Position numbers and translations under genes: made by a program. From Bacteroidota bacterium (GTDB taxonomy: Bacteria; Bacteroidota; Bacteroidia; Cytophagales; Cytophagaceae): a stretch of 64,000 bases of DNA. This document shows, piece by piece, positions 52,488 through 62,325 of the stretch. Below the pieces are notes generated by a model. It saw only the letters and a program-made list of their open reading frames with translations, was not told where the DNA came from and did not search any database. The stretch covers positions 208,875-272,874 of the forward strand of contig JAEVZS010000007.1 of NCBI GenBank assembly GCA_023392125.1. Reading direction: 5' to 3'. Positions within the stretch are counted from its first letter, which is position 1. Each line of letters starts with the position of its first letter.

Positions 52488-53141
52488 TCACTGCAAATTG
52501 ACATATATCTCGTCAAAAGCAACTCCCGGTATACCTAGTTCCTTTACCAGCTCAAACTTTCGCTCATGAAGGAATTTTTTAATAAGAGAGTTCCCATAAT
52601 TATTCTCTACAGAAATCACTTTTATATGTATGCGCTCAAAATCAATTGTTGTTAACGTCTCCAGCTCGCTTCCCTCAGTATCGATGGAACAATAGTCCAC
52701 TTTTGAAATTCCATATTCCGGCAGAATATCACTCAGCCGTCTTGCCTTTACCGAATAACGATGCTCTTTGTGGTAGTTCTCCGGCTGCCCCAGGCCTTCT
52801 TTTACCTTCTCAAGATGCTGCGGATAGAAGTTTCGCTGAAGTCCACTTAAAGGAGGAAGCCATTTGCCTGTATATTCCGTAAATTCTTCAACCTCCTCTC
52901 CGCTGTCGCTAATGCATACATGCTCCAGAATACATGAACGATTTTGTTTCAGCAATTTAAACTGGCTGATTCTTGGTTCGATGCACAGACCGGACCAGTG
53001 ACGATACTTTTCAAAAAAATATGTATTGCTCATGCCGATTCCATCGGCAGCTCCCACCTCAACGAAGAAGCCATTTTCAGCTTTTTTAAAGATTTCTTCA
53101 TCCAGAAACTTATCCTGACCATGTTCACTGTAGTATTGCAT
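52488..53141 (-). CDS. FkbM family methyltransferase
   Basis: 217 residues. FVEVGAADGIG near residue 26 is the SAM-binding motif and VDYCSIDTEGSELETL near 150 the FkbM signature. Family members methylate hydroxyl groups on sugars, antibiotics or other metabolites, so a glycan or small-molecule target is likely. It is the last gene of the fibre-like operon, 13 bases after the LRR protein gene, which suggests that it modifies a product of that operon or its glycan decoration. The link is positional inference. Confidence 0.88.
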   Translation of the reverse strand: MQYYSEHGQDKFLDEEIFKKAENGFFVEVGAADGIGMSNTYFFEKYRHWSGLCIEPRISQFKLLKQNRSCILEHVCISDSGEEVEEFTEYTGKWLPPLSGLQRNFYPQHLEKVKEGLGQPENYHKEHRYSVKARRLSDILPEYGISKVDYCSIDTEGSELETLTTIDFERIHIKVISVENNYGNSLIKKFLHERKFELVKELGIPGVAFDEIYVNLQ

Positions 53142-53154
53142 AGATATTATTTCG

Positions 53155-55533
53155 TTAAAGCGGAGTCAGGTGCGCCTTATTTAAGTGAACAACTCCAGGT
53201 TCATACGATAGCCCCGTATTATCGAAACTGCTTTTCTTAATCCGGTAATACCTCGGATTTGATGCACCGTTGCTACCCATAGGATCAGTACCAGTACTTT
53301 GTACCACCCACTCTCCATCAAAATTAATTGTCCCCACAATATTCAGAATATAAGAAGGCGTTCCAACCAGTAAGCTTTCTGTCTGAATTACAATCTCGTC
53401 CTCATTGTCCGGGTGCATAGTCATGCTTTTGATCCTTTCAAGATCAAAAGCATATGCATTCGCTCCATCTTGCAGATTTACATAGAGATGCCAGTTGTAA
53501 TCCCTCACAACACCAAACAGCTGTGAAACTCTGTCCGGATTTACACCGTCATCAGCAACAACCGCATTGGCTCCTCCCAGCAGGAAGTGCTTATATGTTG
53601 CGATATTCGTGTTGAAGCTAGTGATGTTGTCAATCCAGTTGTCTACAATTATTGCCAGATTAGCACTACTAATATGATTATTCCGGATACCCAGATAGTT
53701 TGAAAAAACAGATATGCCGATCGGGAATACCACGTTCTGCCCCATATCATTCAAGTTGAATGAACTCCCGGCAGGAAGAATAACATAATCATCCGGGATA
53801 TCCAGGCTGTGGGAAAGCTGACAGCCGGCCAGTTCAAGAGAGCTAAAAGTAGTACTATTCGCCCCGGAAGGGAATAAGAACGTTTTCAGATTGCTGGCGC
53901 CCCCAAGTGTTACGTATGCGTTGGAAGCATTATTGTCGCTCAGATCCACATCCAGGTCCCCGGATACCGAGGCATTATACAAACATCGCAGGTCTCTTAT
54001 CTTTTTTGGCTTAATGGTCCCGTACAACTTATTGTTATTGGCCTGAAAAATCTCTATATAATCAAATGTATCAGGCAATAAGGTGAAGCTGTTATTATTA
54101 ATATTCAGGATATACAAGCTATCAGGAAAATCAGGCAGTTCTCCTGACAACTGGTTATTATTCAGATAACATTCCCTTATACTTTCCGGAAAATCTATTT
54201 CCCCGTACAACTGATTCTGTTGAGCATTGAGTATCTGAATATCTATATTTGCGGAACAGAGCGATTCGAATAATTGATTCAGCTGGTTATTATTACAAAA
54301 CAACCTCTTTATCATTATCGGGCCAGGTGCGGAAATATTCAGATTGGTGAGTCTGGCATTCACACAGTAAAAGTCGAACATGTCTACCTGCTGCCCCGAC
54401 CACTGCAATGAGTTGCTTCCGGACTGACCTTGCATGAAAAAGTTTCGGACATGAGACGATGTCACCGAACTGATTCCGGATATATCATTATTGTCAATCA
54501 GCAAGTTTAGTAAGCTTTCCGGCAGCTGCGTATTCCCATCTGCATCAGACAAGACTCCGTCCAGACTCCTCCTGTTAATGACTCCGCTTCCATTTGGGTA
54601 TACATAGTCTTTCAGCGTTTCACTTTCTGCACGCTTCACAGCTGTATAGGAAGCACGCTCCCACGCGCCAAACTTTCGTACAGACCCCGCTTCAAAGTTT
54701 GCATCTATGAAGTCTTCTTTCGTAAATAAAGAACGATAGGTCATGCCGGCTCTTTCTACCGGCCATTTTGCATGAAACTGTCCCTGATAAAAACTCGCAC
54801 GGTCAAACCGGACATAAAACGAGCAGACCCCGCTAAATGGCAACCTTCGAATATCACATCCATACCCTTTACGATACATCAGGGCCACTTCTTTGTTCAG
54901 GGGCAGCCTGTTACCCAGGCTAAACTCCTTCCAGATAGCCAGATCATAGATTGTAAATTCTCTATCAGAGGCATCCAGTTTCCCAATCGAAAGGTTCTCT
55001 ATATTTCTTAGCTGAAGAGGAGGAGCGGTACCAGATTCAATATAGCTACGTTGCTTTCCGTTCACGTATATATCCGGATAAAACGCACGGGCATCACTTA
55101 TCGAACTATACCCTTTTTTTACCAGAACCACATGCCGGATATTGGCTATTTCTTCTGTCAGAGTCAGCTTATTGGAGGGGATAGACATATTCGCATTATC
55201 TCTCCGCTCAATCACCAGTCTGCGATTCTCAATATTTATTCTAAATCCGCTATGGAAATCAGCTATTGAGGAAGAGGCAGATAAAATTGTCTGGTCAATC
55301 GATATATCGACATTGGACAGCCAAAACGATACAGCTCCTGCCTGATAGTATAATGCAAAAAGATAGCCCAGGTTATTGGCGACAACCGGCACATAAGCCC
55401 CATTGATACATATCTCGTTCCATTCACCTCCATAGTACGCCAGCCGCGTAGTTTCATATAGTATGATCGCGTCTTCGCGCGTTCCGCTAAGTCTCAGACC
55501 ATCGGTAAACATCCTGTCTCTGTAGTCCAGCAT
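53155..55533 (-). CDS. LamG-like plus leucine-rich-repeat fibre-like protein
   Basis: 792 residues with no signal peptide, starting MLDYRDRMFTDGL. About 1-225 resembles a LamG/concanavalin-type lectin (VSFWLSNVDISIDQTIL, DIYVNGKQRSYIESG, IYDLAIWKEFSLGN). About 340-560 has degenerate leucine-rich repeats of the LxxLxxNNNxLxG kind (CLNNNQLSGELPDFPDSL spelled across CYLNNNQL and LYILNINNN). The C-terminal part (about 560-792) is beta-rich and unknown to me. It follows the 343-residue gene after three bases. Probably binds a surface glycan or protein; how it leaves the cell is not evident. Confidence 0.7.
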   Translation of the reverse strand: MLDYRDRMFTDGLRLSGTREDAIILYETTRLAYYGGEWNEICINGAYVPVVANNLGYLFALYYQAGAVSFWLSNVDISIDQTILSASSSIADFHSGFRINIENRRLVIERRDNANMSIPSNKLTLTEEIANIRHVVLVKKGYSSISDARAFYPDIYVNGKQRSYIESGTAPPLQLRNIENLSIGKLDASDREFTIYDLAIWKEFSLGNRLPLNKEVALMYRKGYGCDIRRLPFSGVCSFYVRFDRASFYQGQFHAKWPVERAGMTYRSLFTKEDFIDANFEAGSVRKFGAWERASYTAVKRAESETLKDYVYPNGSGVINRRSLDGVLSDADGNTQLPESLLNLLIDNNDISGISSVTSSHVRNFFMQGQSGSNSLQWSGQQVDMFDFYCVNARLTNLNISAPGPIMIKRLFCNNNQLNQLFESLCSANIDIQILNAQQNQLYGEIDFPESIRECYLNNNQLSGELPDFPDSLYILNINNNSFTLLPDTFDYIEIFQANNNKLYGTIKPKKIRDLRCLYNASVSGDLDVDLSDNNASNAYVTLGGASNLKTFLFPSGANSTTFSSLELAGCQLSHSLDIPDDYVILPAGSSFNLNDMGQNVVFPIGISVFSNYLGIRNNHISSANLAIIVDNWIDNITSFNTNIATYKHFLLGGANAVVADDGVNPDRVSQLFGVVRDYNWHLYVNLQDGANAYAFDLERIKSMTMHPDNEDEIVIQTESLLVGTPSYILNIVGTINFDGEWVVQSTGTDPMGSNGASNPRYYRIKKSSFDNTGLSYEPGVVHLNKAHLTPL

Positions 55534-55536
55534 AAT

Positions 55537-56568
55537 CTAGCTCAGCGGGTTAATAAACAATCTGAATCGGTTACTTCCGGTTGTAGCGACCGTTCCGACA
55601 ACCTCAATATATACCTCATTTACAATACCGTCGACAAAGTCATATCCCGCATTTGTAACAGCCCAGCTGCTAATATCAATATCAAACTCATCAATCAGGC
55701 GGCAATCCACATCTGTATAGGCAATAGAAGGGTGAAGAACTGCAGCCAGTGTTATTTCTGTGCTACTTACAAAAGTGGCCACTGTTCTTCGTACACCGGA
55801 TATTTCGACCGTCCTTCCTACATGCGAGGAAGCAAAAACAGCATTATTGGCAGTTACCGTGGTGGAGTTGGCACTCACCGATACTTTATCGGTACTACCA
55901 TTCGCCAGTATGACATTGGCGGACGTGAGCTCCAGACGAACTTTTCTTCCCAGCCCGGTATTGATCAAACTATCTATGGTGACTTTCTGACCAGTAAGAT
56001 TTCTGTGCTGATAATCCACAGCCATATCAACCACAGAGCCAGTCTGCTCGCCGGCAGAAGAGTCTGATCCTCTCATATCCAGCCTGGCCCATACATCGTT
56101 CTCAATGGCCAAATAGATATAATTACTATCGCTGCTGATCGCTCCTTTGGGACCTTCCCGGTCGCAGGTTTCGAAATTGTAGAAAATGATGGCCCATTTT
56201 GTGTCATCATCCAGCTGAATTCCATTGGAATCGGGAATATCAGGAAGTATTGATCCGTTGGCGATCTTGTAGTTGGCGGCCACTGCGCCACCTACGGCTG
56301 ACACCACATACTCGCTGATTAAATCTGCGGTTTGCAGCTGCTTTAGCGGTTTTTTGATATCCAGCCTCAGCAGATTCGGATCATCTCCAAGGGATAATTC
56401 ATTTGCCACATTGACACTTAATGCTTTCTTATAGGTGCTGTTGTCTGAAACATAGACCGAATGAGCGTCAATACCTCCTGAGAATTTCCACCTGCCCAAT
56501 ATTTCCGTTGTATTCTGAACAGCAGCCGACCACCAGTCGGTTGTCAAAAATCGCTTCAATTTTTCCAT
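55537..56568 (-). CDS. Fibre-operon protein of unknown function
   Basis: 343 residues, no signal peptide or membrane segment, rich in Val, Ser, Asn and Asp like beta-structured appendage proteins. The start MEKLKRFLTTDWWSAAVQN is unusual in being hydrophobic and aromatic. The middle (IIFYNFETCDREGPKG, YIYLAIENDVWARLDM) looks like a beta-sandwich. I do not recognise the family. It lies between two larger fibre-like genes with spacers of 3 and 37 bases, so a structural or assembly role with them is the simplest reading. Confidence 0.6.
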   Translation of the reverse strand: MEKLKRFLTTDWWSAAVQNTTEILGRWKFSGGIDAHSVYVSDNSTYKKALSVNVANELSLGDDPNLLRLDIKKPLKQLQTADLISEYVVSAVGGAVAANYKIANGSILPDIPDSNGIQLDDDTKWAIIFYNFETCDREGPKGAISSDSNYIYLAIENDVWARLDMRGSDSSAGEQTGSVVDMAVDYQHRNLTGQKVTIDSLINTGLGRKVRLELTSANVILANGSTDKVSVSANSTTVTANNAVFASSHVGRTVEISGVRRTVATFVSSTEITLAAVLHPSIAYTDVDCRLIDEFDIDISSWAVTNAGYDFVDGIVNEVYIEVVGTVATTGSNRFRLFINPLS

Positions 56569-56605
56569 TATTCCACAATAATCGTGTTAATTCGCTTTAA
56601 AAGTT

Positions 56606-59044
56606 TTATCCGATGACCGGCAGCAAAGTACCTCCGTTACACCATACAGTATTACCTGACTGTGGCTGTCCGCCGGAAGCAGTTTCTTCATCAGTATAGT
56701 TAAACAATACCATTGAAGAATTCCCTTCCAGATCATCCATTGTTTTACCAGACTTTTTATCAAACTTATAATACGACAAAACATCGGATCTGAGCTGACG
56801 AGGCAATCGCCCCCGCAGTTTAAGGATCTGATCCGCCTCCTGATCCGTAACCAGCCGGTCAATACAAAAAAAGGATGAATAATAACCGGACCTCAACTGA
56901 ATCACCGCCTGCGGGCCTGTATCAAAGCCGGAAAAATCTCCACTTCCGTTTTGAAAGGCAAAATATGCCTTGCTTCCGTTAAAATAGGTGTACCAGTTTG
57001 CGAAACCGATCCCGTCCTGACACAAAATCAGGCAATGCCAGTGGGTATTCCGCAAATTATTAAGGTTGGTCTGAAAAGACGGATGAATTCTATGCCTGGA
57101 CGCTGCGATCTGGGCTCCCGCACTATTAATCCGGTCCAATGTAAATATACCACTGCAATTCAAATATACCCTGTCGCTATTGTAATAGCCCGTGGATGAT
57201 ATATTCATTATTATACTGTTTGAGTTAGCCAGCTCCTCAAGATTATTCGTATTAAACCAGATTACATAGGTTCTTTGCTTATCATATCTGATGCCCATAT
57301 CCGATGCATTATTTATCCGGATATACTTATTAGTCATCGATCGGGCTGCATTTCCGATATGGTCTTGTTCTGTTATCCCACCCGGAGTATAGGAGATATC
57401 TTTTACAACACGTATCTGGTTATTTACCGTTGTCCGGAAAGCATACAACGCTTCTGCCTGAGCATTCCACTCTCCATGCACATATTCATTGAGAGACCGG
57501 AACGGAGTCGCTGTACCTTTATCAATCAACAGGCTCGTCCCGTTTCTTTTTGACACCCAGACTCTGTTTCTGAATACGGAAAGGTTTAATGCGCTACTGG
57601 TCGAGCCACCCGTGCCTCCATTAATGCTTTTTATAAAGACACCGTTTTTATAGATATTGACAATAAATTCTGAGCTATGGGAGATCAGCTCATACAAAAA
57701 GTGCCCCACGTAGACGATATCAACCACTCCGCTTCTGGGATAATTAGAGAATGAACGGGTAATGGTATTAAACAGCCGAAGGTCCTGATTCCCGTTTCTG
57801 TATCCTGTAAACAGAATATCTTCCTGGTATTCTTTAATAGCAGCAAACTGAAGATTGAGATTCCCATCAGTTGCACCTACAATAACATCACTTACCGACA
57901 AATCAGAAACTTCAATGATATAAACGGTCTTTATTGCCGCTACATAGAGCTTGTTTTTGTAAAAACAGATTTTTGAAAGGCTCCCTGAACTATAGGTATA
58001 TGCTGAAGTCCGTATCAGTGCATGCGTATCGAGGTTTCTTTCTTCGATGGAGAAAAAAGAGGTTTGGGTATCACGTGTCAGATAATATGCCTTGTCAGCA
58101 GAGTAATCAAAACTAACATCCATGACGATATTGCCCGGACTTGTCTGTAACATTTCCGCACCGGCAAAATCCGGCTGCGGGGACAGAAAAACAGCGGTAG
58201 TACTATCAACCGCAATGGTCTTTGTAGTATAAATTCCGCCTATGCTGCCGGTATAGCTCGTATGGAGCGCAAATACCATATCGTTTTTATTTACTACCGG
58301 ATAAAAGATATGGGGCTTAATATCGTATATACGCAACTCCCTGGTATTGGCATTGATAATGGCAGCTATATTTCCATTATCTCTGTAGAACAAAACATAA
58401 TGACCAAATACTATGGAAGACGCGGCATTTGCAGCAACAGCAATATCGTATTGCCTGATAAGCACCATGGTGGCGGCATCGCGTACCCGCAGATGGTGAT
58501 TGTTGCCGGAGCCACGCTCGATGGAAAAAATCATGTTGTTCACAACTCTCAGATACATCATCTGCGTTTGAGGAGCCGGAAGTATCTCTACACTATAATC
58601 TGTCGTGCTAATTTTTAAGTTTCGCTGGCTCGTCCAGCTGTTGCCGGAAGCATATAAATACCCGTCAGAACAGGATATCGATTTTATATCGACAACAGAT
58701 CCGGTGGTGGAATAAGAAGCAAAATCAAGTGTTGAATATGCTGACAAATCATCAAGCTCCCGGACTTCTATAAGCGAATTATCCGGACTAGTGATTCCCG
58801 ATACCGTGATAAACAGCTTTTCCGAAATTTCACAGATCTCCAGCTGCACACTTCCCGAAAAGTTATGTGTTTCATAACTCGCCAGCAAGGAATAGTCATC
58901 CGCGTCATACAATAGCAGCAAAGGAGAAGCATGCCTGGTATACACAATAAACCGGTTATACAGCCTGTCATATACAAATGCCTGGCTGTTGACCTGTATT
59001 ACTCTGTCCTGTAGCTCAAAATAGGGAGATCCTGAATAATGCAT
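56606..59044 (-). CDS. Beta-propeller-like plus LamG-like fibre protein
   Basis: 812 residues, no signal peptide. About 1-560 consists of repeating beta-strand blocks with short aromatic or hydrophobic strands (FIVYTRHASPLLLLYDADD, YLRVVNNMIFSIERG, ICFYKNKLYVAAIKTVYIIEV) consistent with a WD/YVTN-like beta-propeller. About 565-780 resembles a LamG/ConA-like domain (TYVIWFNTNNLEEL, WHCLILCQDG, YTYFNGSKAYFAF, ending LVTDQEADQILKLRG). The gap to the SGNH-fold gene is eight bases. Likely a surface- or glycan-binding protein. Confidence 0.68.
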   Translation of the reverse strand: MHYSGSPYFELQDRVIQVNSQAFVYDRLYNRFIVYTRHASPLLLLYDADDYSLLASYETHNFSGSVQLEICEISEKLFITVSGITSPDNSLIEVRELDDLSAYSTLDFASYSTTGSVVDIKSISCSDGYLYASGNSWTSQRNLKISTTDYSVEILPAPQTQMMYLRVVNNMIFSIERGSGNNHHLRVRDAATMVLIRQYDIAVAANAASSIVFGHYVLFYRDNGNIAAIINANTRELRIYDIKPHIFYPVVNKNDMVFALHTSYTGSIGGIYTTKTIAVDSTTAVFLSPQPDFAGAEMLQTSPGNIVMDVSFDYSADKAYYLTRDTQTSFFSIEERNLDTHALIRTSAYTYSSGSLSKICFYKNKLYVAAIKTVYIIEVSDLSVSDVIVGATDGNLNLQFAAIKEYQEDILFTGYRNGNQDLRLFNTITRSFSNYPRSGVVDIVYVGHFLYELISHSSEFIVNIYKNGVFIKSINGGTGGSTSSALNLSVFRNRVWVSKRNGTSLLIDKGTATPFRSLNEYVHGEWNAQAEALYAFRTTVNNQIRVVKDISYTPGGITEQDHIGNAARSMTNKYIRINNASDMGIRYDKQRTYVIWFNTNNLEELANSNSIIMNISSTGYYNSDRVYLNCSGIFTLDRINSAGAQIAASRHRIHPSFQTNLNNLRNTHWHCLILCQDGIGFANWYTYFNGSKAYFAFQNGSGDFSGFDTGPQAVIQLRSGYYSSFFCIDRLVTDQEADQILKLRGRLPRQLRSDVLSYYKFDKKSGKTMDDLEGNSSMVLFNYTDEETASGGQPQSGNTVWCNGGTLLPVIG

Positions 59045-59052
59045 ACTGGTCC

Positions 59053-60849
59053 TTATATATTCAGGTCCTGAAATTTTTGTCTGATCAACGCAGCCCAGCG
59101 GGTATGGCCAGCCAGATTCAGATAGCCGCCACCGGGTGTATAGTACTTTTCCGCTCTGGTCAGGACACCATCTTCACTCAGCTCATTATTATCTGAGCCA
59201 TCTGAATTAAATGCCTGTAGCTCCGTATCTTCATCCAGCAGCACTATGCCATTGGGCGCATGCGTCCAGGTCCCTTTGAGCAGATTGTTAAGCGTTACTA
59301 CCTTAGAGTTATAGTTCGTCGGATTAAGGCCTTCTGTTCCCGCATCAGAGGAAATGTATAGCGGATAGGTAGAAACAATGATATAATCATAGCCCACCGC
59401 CCTCGCTTCTCTTACATAGTTATTGAGATTTGTAAAAACATTGCCGGCAGATGTCGAACCTGAAAGATCGTTGAGTCCGGCAAACAGAAATATTACATTC
59501 TTTTCCTGGCCCTTATTGTAGGTTATAAGAGCATCATTATTATTTACCAGACGGCTGTATACAGCCGAAAGCGAACGACTATTAACCCCCAGATTGGAAA
59601 AAGAATAATCCGTATTATAAGCAGCTGCAACCTGCCGCGCGATATTCTGCTGAATAGTATTACTGCCCGGTCCCCAGCCCAATACATATCCGTCACCTAT
59701 GAAAAACACATGGTTTTTACTATAATCATCTGCTGTACGTCCGACCATACGCTCCGCTTTCTTTACACGTGTGGCCAGCCTCTCTACCTGAAATTCCGTC
59801 AGAAATTCTGAGACAAAATAAAAAGATATATGCCCCATAGCCGGAGCCAGCTGGATCATGTTCGAATTGAAGGATACCTGTGGCGCGGTATTGGTCCCAA
59901 ACAGCTTTCCATCTATATAATAGCGGGATACATTGGCAGCAGCTGTTCCGACGTGCAAAAACGAGGTGTCCTGCCGGGCATTAAAAATAGTGGAAACAGA
60001 TCGCGCACTGTTATTGCTGAGATTGACAGAAGGAGCTCCGTTATTATCTGACGGAAACCAGAAAGACAAATGATTTACTGTCTGGGAACCAAATATCGTC
60101 CGTGAGTTGTTCCGCACATCGTCTCTGAGATAGAAGCCCATCGCCACATTGGTTGACTGCACCTGATTGCAGGAGATACCGGTACTGTAGCTGGTTGTTG
60201 CGGAAGCATTTCCTATTCCATTGACAGAGAAGCTACTATCCTGTCCATCTGCAAAAGAGGCGTTGTTTTTATATTTCAGCTTTTGCCTCCTTCCTCCCGG
60301 ACCGGATCCGACGCAGAAGTACAATTCATCCAGCCGATACCAGATATTATCTGATTTCAGCTCATCAATCAGAACCTTTAATGCATTGATTTCATCCTCC
60401 GACAAGGTCGATTCAGCCGCCGCATGTCTGGATATAAAATCCTGATATACGGGATCATCTGATACTGTCTGAGCCGATGTGTATTTTACCTCAATTCTGT
60501 CTCCTGGGATGAGATTATCAAACGTAAAAGCAAGCTTATTCTGGTCAGGAAGATATATATATTGCCCTTCATACACATATACATGATCAATCATTATCAG
60601 ATCAAAGCTGGCTGCTTCATATCCTATATCAACACACGGATAATCTACACCGTCAATAGTAACTATTTCGCCATTGTACCAGACGCTGACAACGTATTTA
60701 TGCAGAATCTCCAGACCGGTTACCTCGGAAGGAGCAATCGGATCATCCTTATGCCTGAAACTGTCAAAAGTATCATTGAAATTGGACTCCGTCGGCTGAT
60801 CCCCGGTCTTAAACCAGTTCTTAATTGTAGCTAAAGAAACTTTTGTCAT
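59053..60849 (-). CDS. Fibre-like protein with phage-appendage N-terminus and degenerate SGNH-hydrolase domain
   Basis: 598 residues, no signal peptide. The N-terminus (TKVSLATIKNWFKTGDQPTE, then a DSFRHKDDPI block) resembles leaders I associate with Bacteroidota phage or appendage tail-fibre proteins. About 165-370 is LamG-like (FWFPSDNNGAPSV, YYIDGKLFGTNT). About 380-598 is an SGNH/GDSL fold, but the catalytic serine position is G387 (IGDGYVLG) and the DxxH position reads G573-G-G-Y576 (PGGGYLNLAGH), while the oxyanion-hole block GLND (N460) remains. Hydrolysis is thus doubtful. It is the first gene of the five-gene operon. Confidence 0.75.
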   Translation of the reverse strand: MTKVSLATIKNWFKTGDQPTESNFNDTFDSFRHKDDPIAPSEVTGLEILHKYVVSVWYNGEIVTIDGVDYPCVDIGYEAASFDLIMIDHVYVYEGQYIYLPDQNKLAFTFDNLIPGDRIEVKYTSAQTVSDDPVYQDFISRHAAAESTLSEDEINALKVLIDELKSDNIWYRLDELYFCVGSGPGGRRQKLKYKNNASFADGQDSSFSVNGIGNASATTSYSTGISCNQVQSTNVAMGFYLRDDVRNNSRTIFGSQTVNHLSFWFPSDNNGAPSVNLSNNSARSVSTIFNARQDTSFLHVGTAAANVSRYYIDGKLFGTNTAPQVSFNSNMIQLAPAMGHISFYFVSEFLTEFQVERLATRVKKAERMVGRTADDYSKNHVFFIGDGYVLGWGPGSNTIQQNIARQVAAAYNTDYSFSNLGVNSRSLSAVYSRLVNNNDALITYNKGQEKNVIFLFAGLNDLSGSTSAGNVFTNLNNYVREARAVGYDYIIVSTYPLYISSDAGTEGLNPTNYNSKVVTLNNLLKGTWTHAPNGIVLLDEDTELQAFNSDGSDNNELSEDGVLTRAEKYYTPGGGYLNLAGHTRWAALIRQKFQDLNI

Positions 60850-61168
60850 TCGATAAAATCAAAAATTTAATACTTCAGTGAAAAAATAGCCACCGAAAAA
60901 TTCACACCTAAACTATTCTCATTAAATACCAGAAATCAACCAGGGACAAACCCATACCGGCAACCATTTGAAAAAAAACCTGTTGATTCAAGTCGGTTTT
61001 TAAATATTAAAAATTAGTAACAATAAAGCAACTATTAGCAATCTTAATTTCCACCGGCAAACACAATCTGCTACAAGACAGAAATATAAAAAACAAAACA
61101 ACATCAGAAATCTTCGCAATCCTGTAAAAAAATACTTCTCTGGCAGATTTATCCAAGCAGCTTTTTAT
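60850..61168. other. Spacer upstream of the fibre-like operon
   Basis: 319 bases, strongly AT-rich, no gene. It should hold the operon promoter on the minus strand and the end of the radical SAM gene's transcript; I find neither a consensus promoter nor a terminator hairpin. A near-palindromic TTTTTAAATATTAAAAA lies near 60997-61013. Confidence 0.5.
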
Positions 61169-62122
61169 TTATAAATATTTCAGCGACACCATATCTGCCA
61201 GATTATTACAATATTCTTTTTCACAACGAATCATGTGACTGGGCAGACGGAAATTCCGCTGCCATATCGTACCCAGAATTCCTCCCTGCAGACACCAGCC
61301 CCTGCTGACCAATCCCTCATTATTGATTGCCAGATGGTCCAGACCGATATTGCACTGACAGCCATACCAGCGATTCCGGCTGAGCGCGTGAATTTCTGCG
61401 GAGGTTATCAGCTCCGCAGAACCATCATCATACAACAGATTCATTCTGCCTTTATAGTCATCATGAATGCTTTCCGTAAAATATTGCCGGTACTGCTCTG
61501 CCATTATATTCCGTTCATTTTCCGTATATGTCCGGACAGCACTGTGCACATCTGCCAGGTCTCCCATGACCGGCTGAAGGGAAATTCTGATTCCCGTAGC
61601 TTCATAGACTTCAATGGCAATATCCAGCAGCTCTTTAAAAAAATCCGGCTCCATCAAAAAATGAGCGACCACATTTTTCCCTGCTTTTAAAAGATCAGCC
61701 ACCTTAATAAAATGGTCTTTTGAGGTATGCTCATAATGATACGAAAGCAGCACTCTGTCATAATAAGGCAATGATTTTTCCCACCAGCCAAGTGATCTTG
61801 ACCCGTTGGACAAAAAGTTAATCCGGATGGGCCGGTCCTGGCTTTTCAGATACTGGCAGCATCTTAAAAAATCGGGCCACATGGTTGTTTCCCCGCCTGT
61901 AAAAGAAAACATAATATTTTTTCCCTCAGGTATCTGAGGCAACAGAACATCACAAAACCGGACGAAGTCATCAAAACCCAGCCACCGGAAATTTCCAGCA
62001 TGCAATACCGGCGGACAATAGGAGCATTTATAATTGCAGGTATTTCCGACTGACCAGTCAACAAAAAAAATATTCCTGAAAAAATCTGCCTCCGCTTCTA
62101 CCTTAATTAATTTCCTGTTCAT
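61169..62122 (-). CDS. Radical SAM protein with C-terminal cysteine-rich domain
   Basis: 317 residues. The [4Fe-4S] motif is C29-x3-C33-x2-C36 in GNTCNYKCSYCPP, and FSFTGGETTMWP is the GGE SAM-contact motif. The C-terminal part has further cysteines (WYGCQCNIG, RGWCLQGG, MIRCEKEYCNN), a SPASM/twitch-like arrangement that may hold an auxiliary cluster. Such proteins modify peptides, sugars or other metabolites. It is transcribed towards the fibre-like operon and may belong to the same locus, but the 319-base gap makes co-transcription uncertain. The ATG at 62122 replaces a TTG eight codons upstream. Confidence 0.85.
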   Translation of the reverse strand: MNRKLIKVEAEADFFRNIFFVDWSVGNTCNYKCSYCPPVLHAGNFRWLGFDDFVRFCDVLLPQIPEGKNIMFSFTGGETTMWPDFLRCCQYLKSQDRPIRINFLSNGSRSLGWWEKSLPYYDRVLLSYHYEHTSKDHFIKVADLLKAGKNVVAHFLMEPDFFKELLDIAIEVYEATGIRISLQPVMGDLADVHSAVRTYTENERNIMAEQYRQYFTESIHDDYKGRMNLLYDDGSAELITSAEIHALSRNRWYGCQCNIGLDHLAINNEGLVSRGWCLQGGILGTIWQRNFRLPSHMIRCEKEYCNNLADMVSLKYL

Positions 62123-62190
62123 GAAATCTAAAAATAATATGGACAATTAGCATATCGGATACTATATCTGTTCTGATTACACACCACGTA

Positions 62191-62206
62191 TGGGGGTATA
62201 ACCCCA
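62191..62206. repeat. Short inverted repeat in the radical SAM / GT-C spacer
   Basis: TGGGG and CCCCA flank GTATAA, between the two divergent genes. It may be an operator; there is no T tract. Confidence 0.35.
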
Positions 62207-62289
62207 ATATATGCATTATTCAGTAATAATGTTAAACTCTGCGTTTGCCACATTCCGCTGTTTTTATGCAATACAACAAGTTACTTTAC

Positions 62290-62297
62290 TATCTTTG
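62290..62297 (+). promoter_or_regulatory. Promoter -7 element of the GT-C gene
   Basis: TATCTTTG is an exact match to TAnnTTTG, 28 bases before the ATG at 62326. No TTTG at the standard distance upstream. Confidence 0.45.
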
Positions 62298-62325
62298 AGC
62301 CGCACTCCATAGCCCGAAAGCTGTT

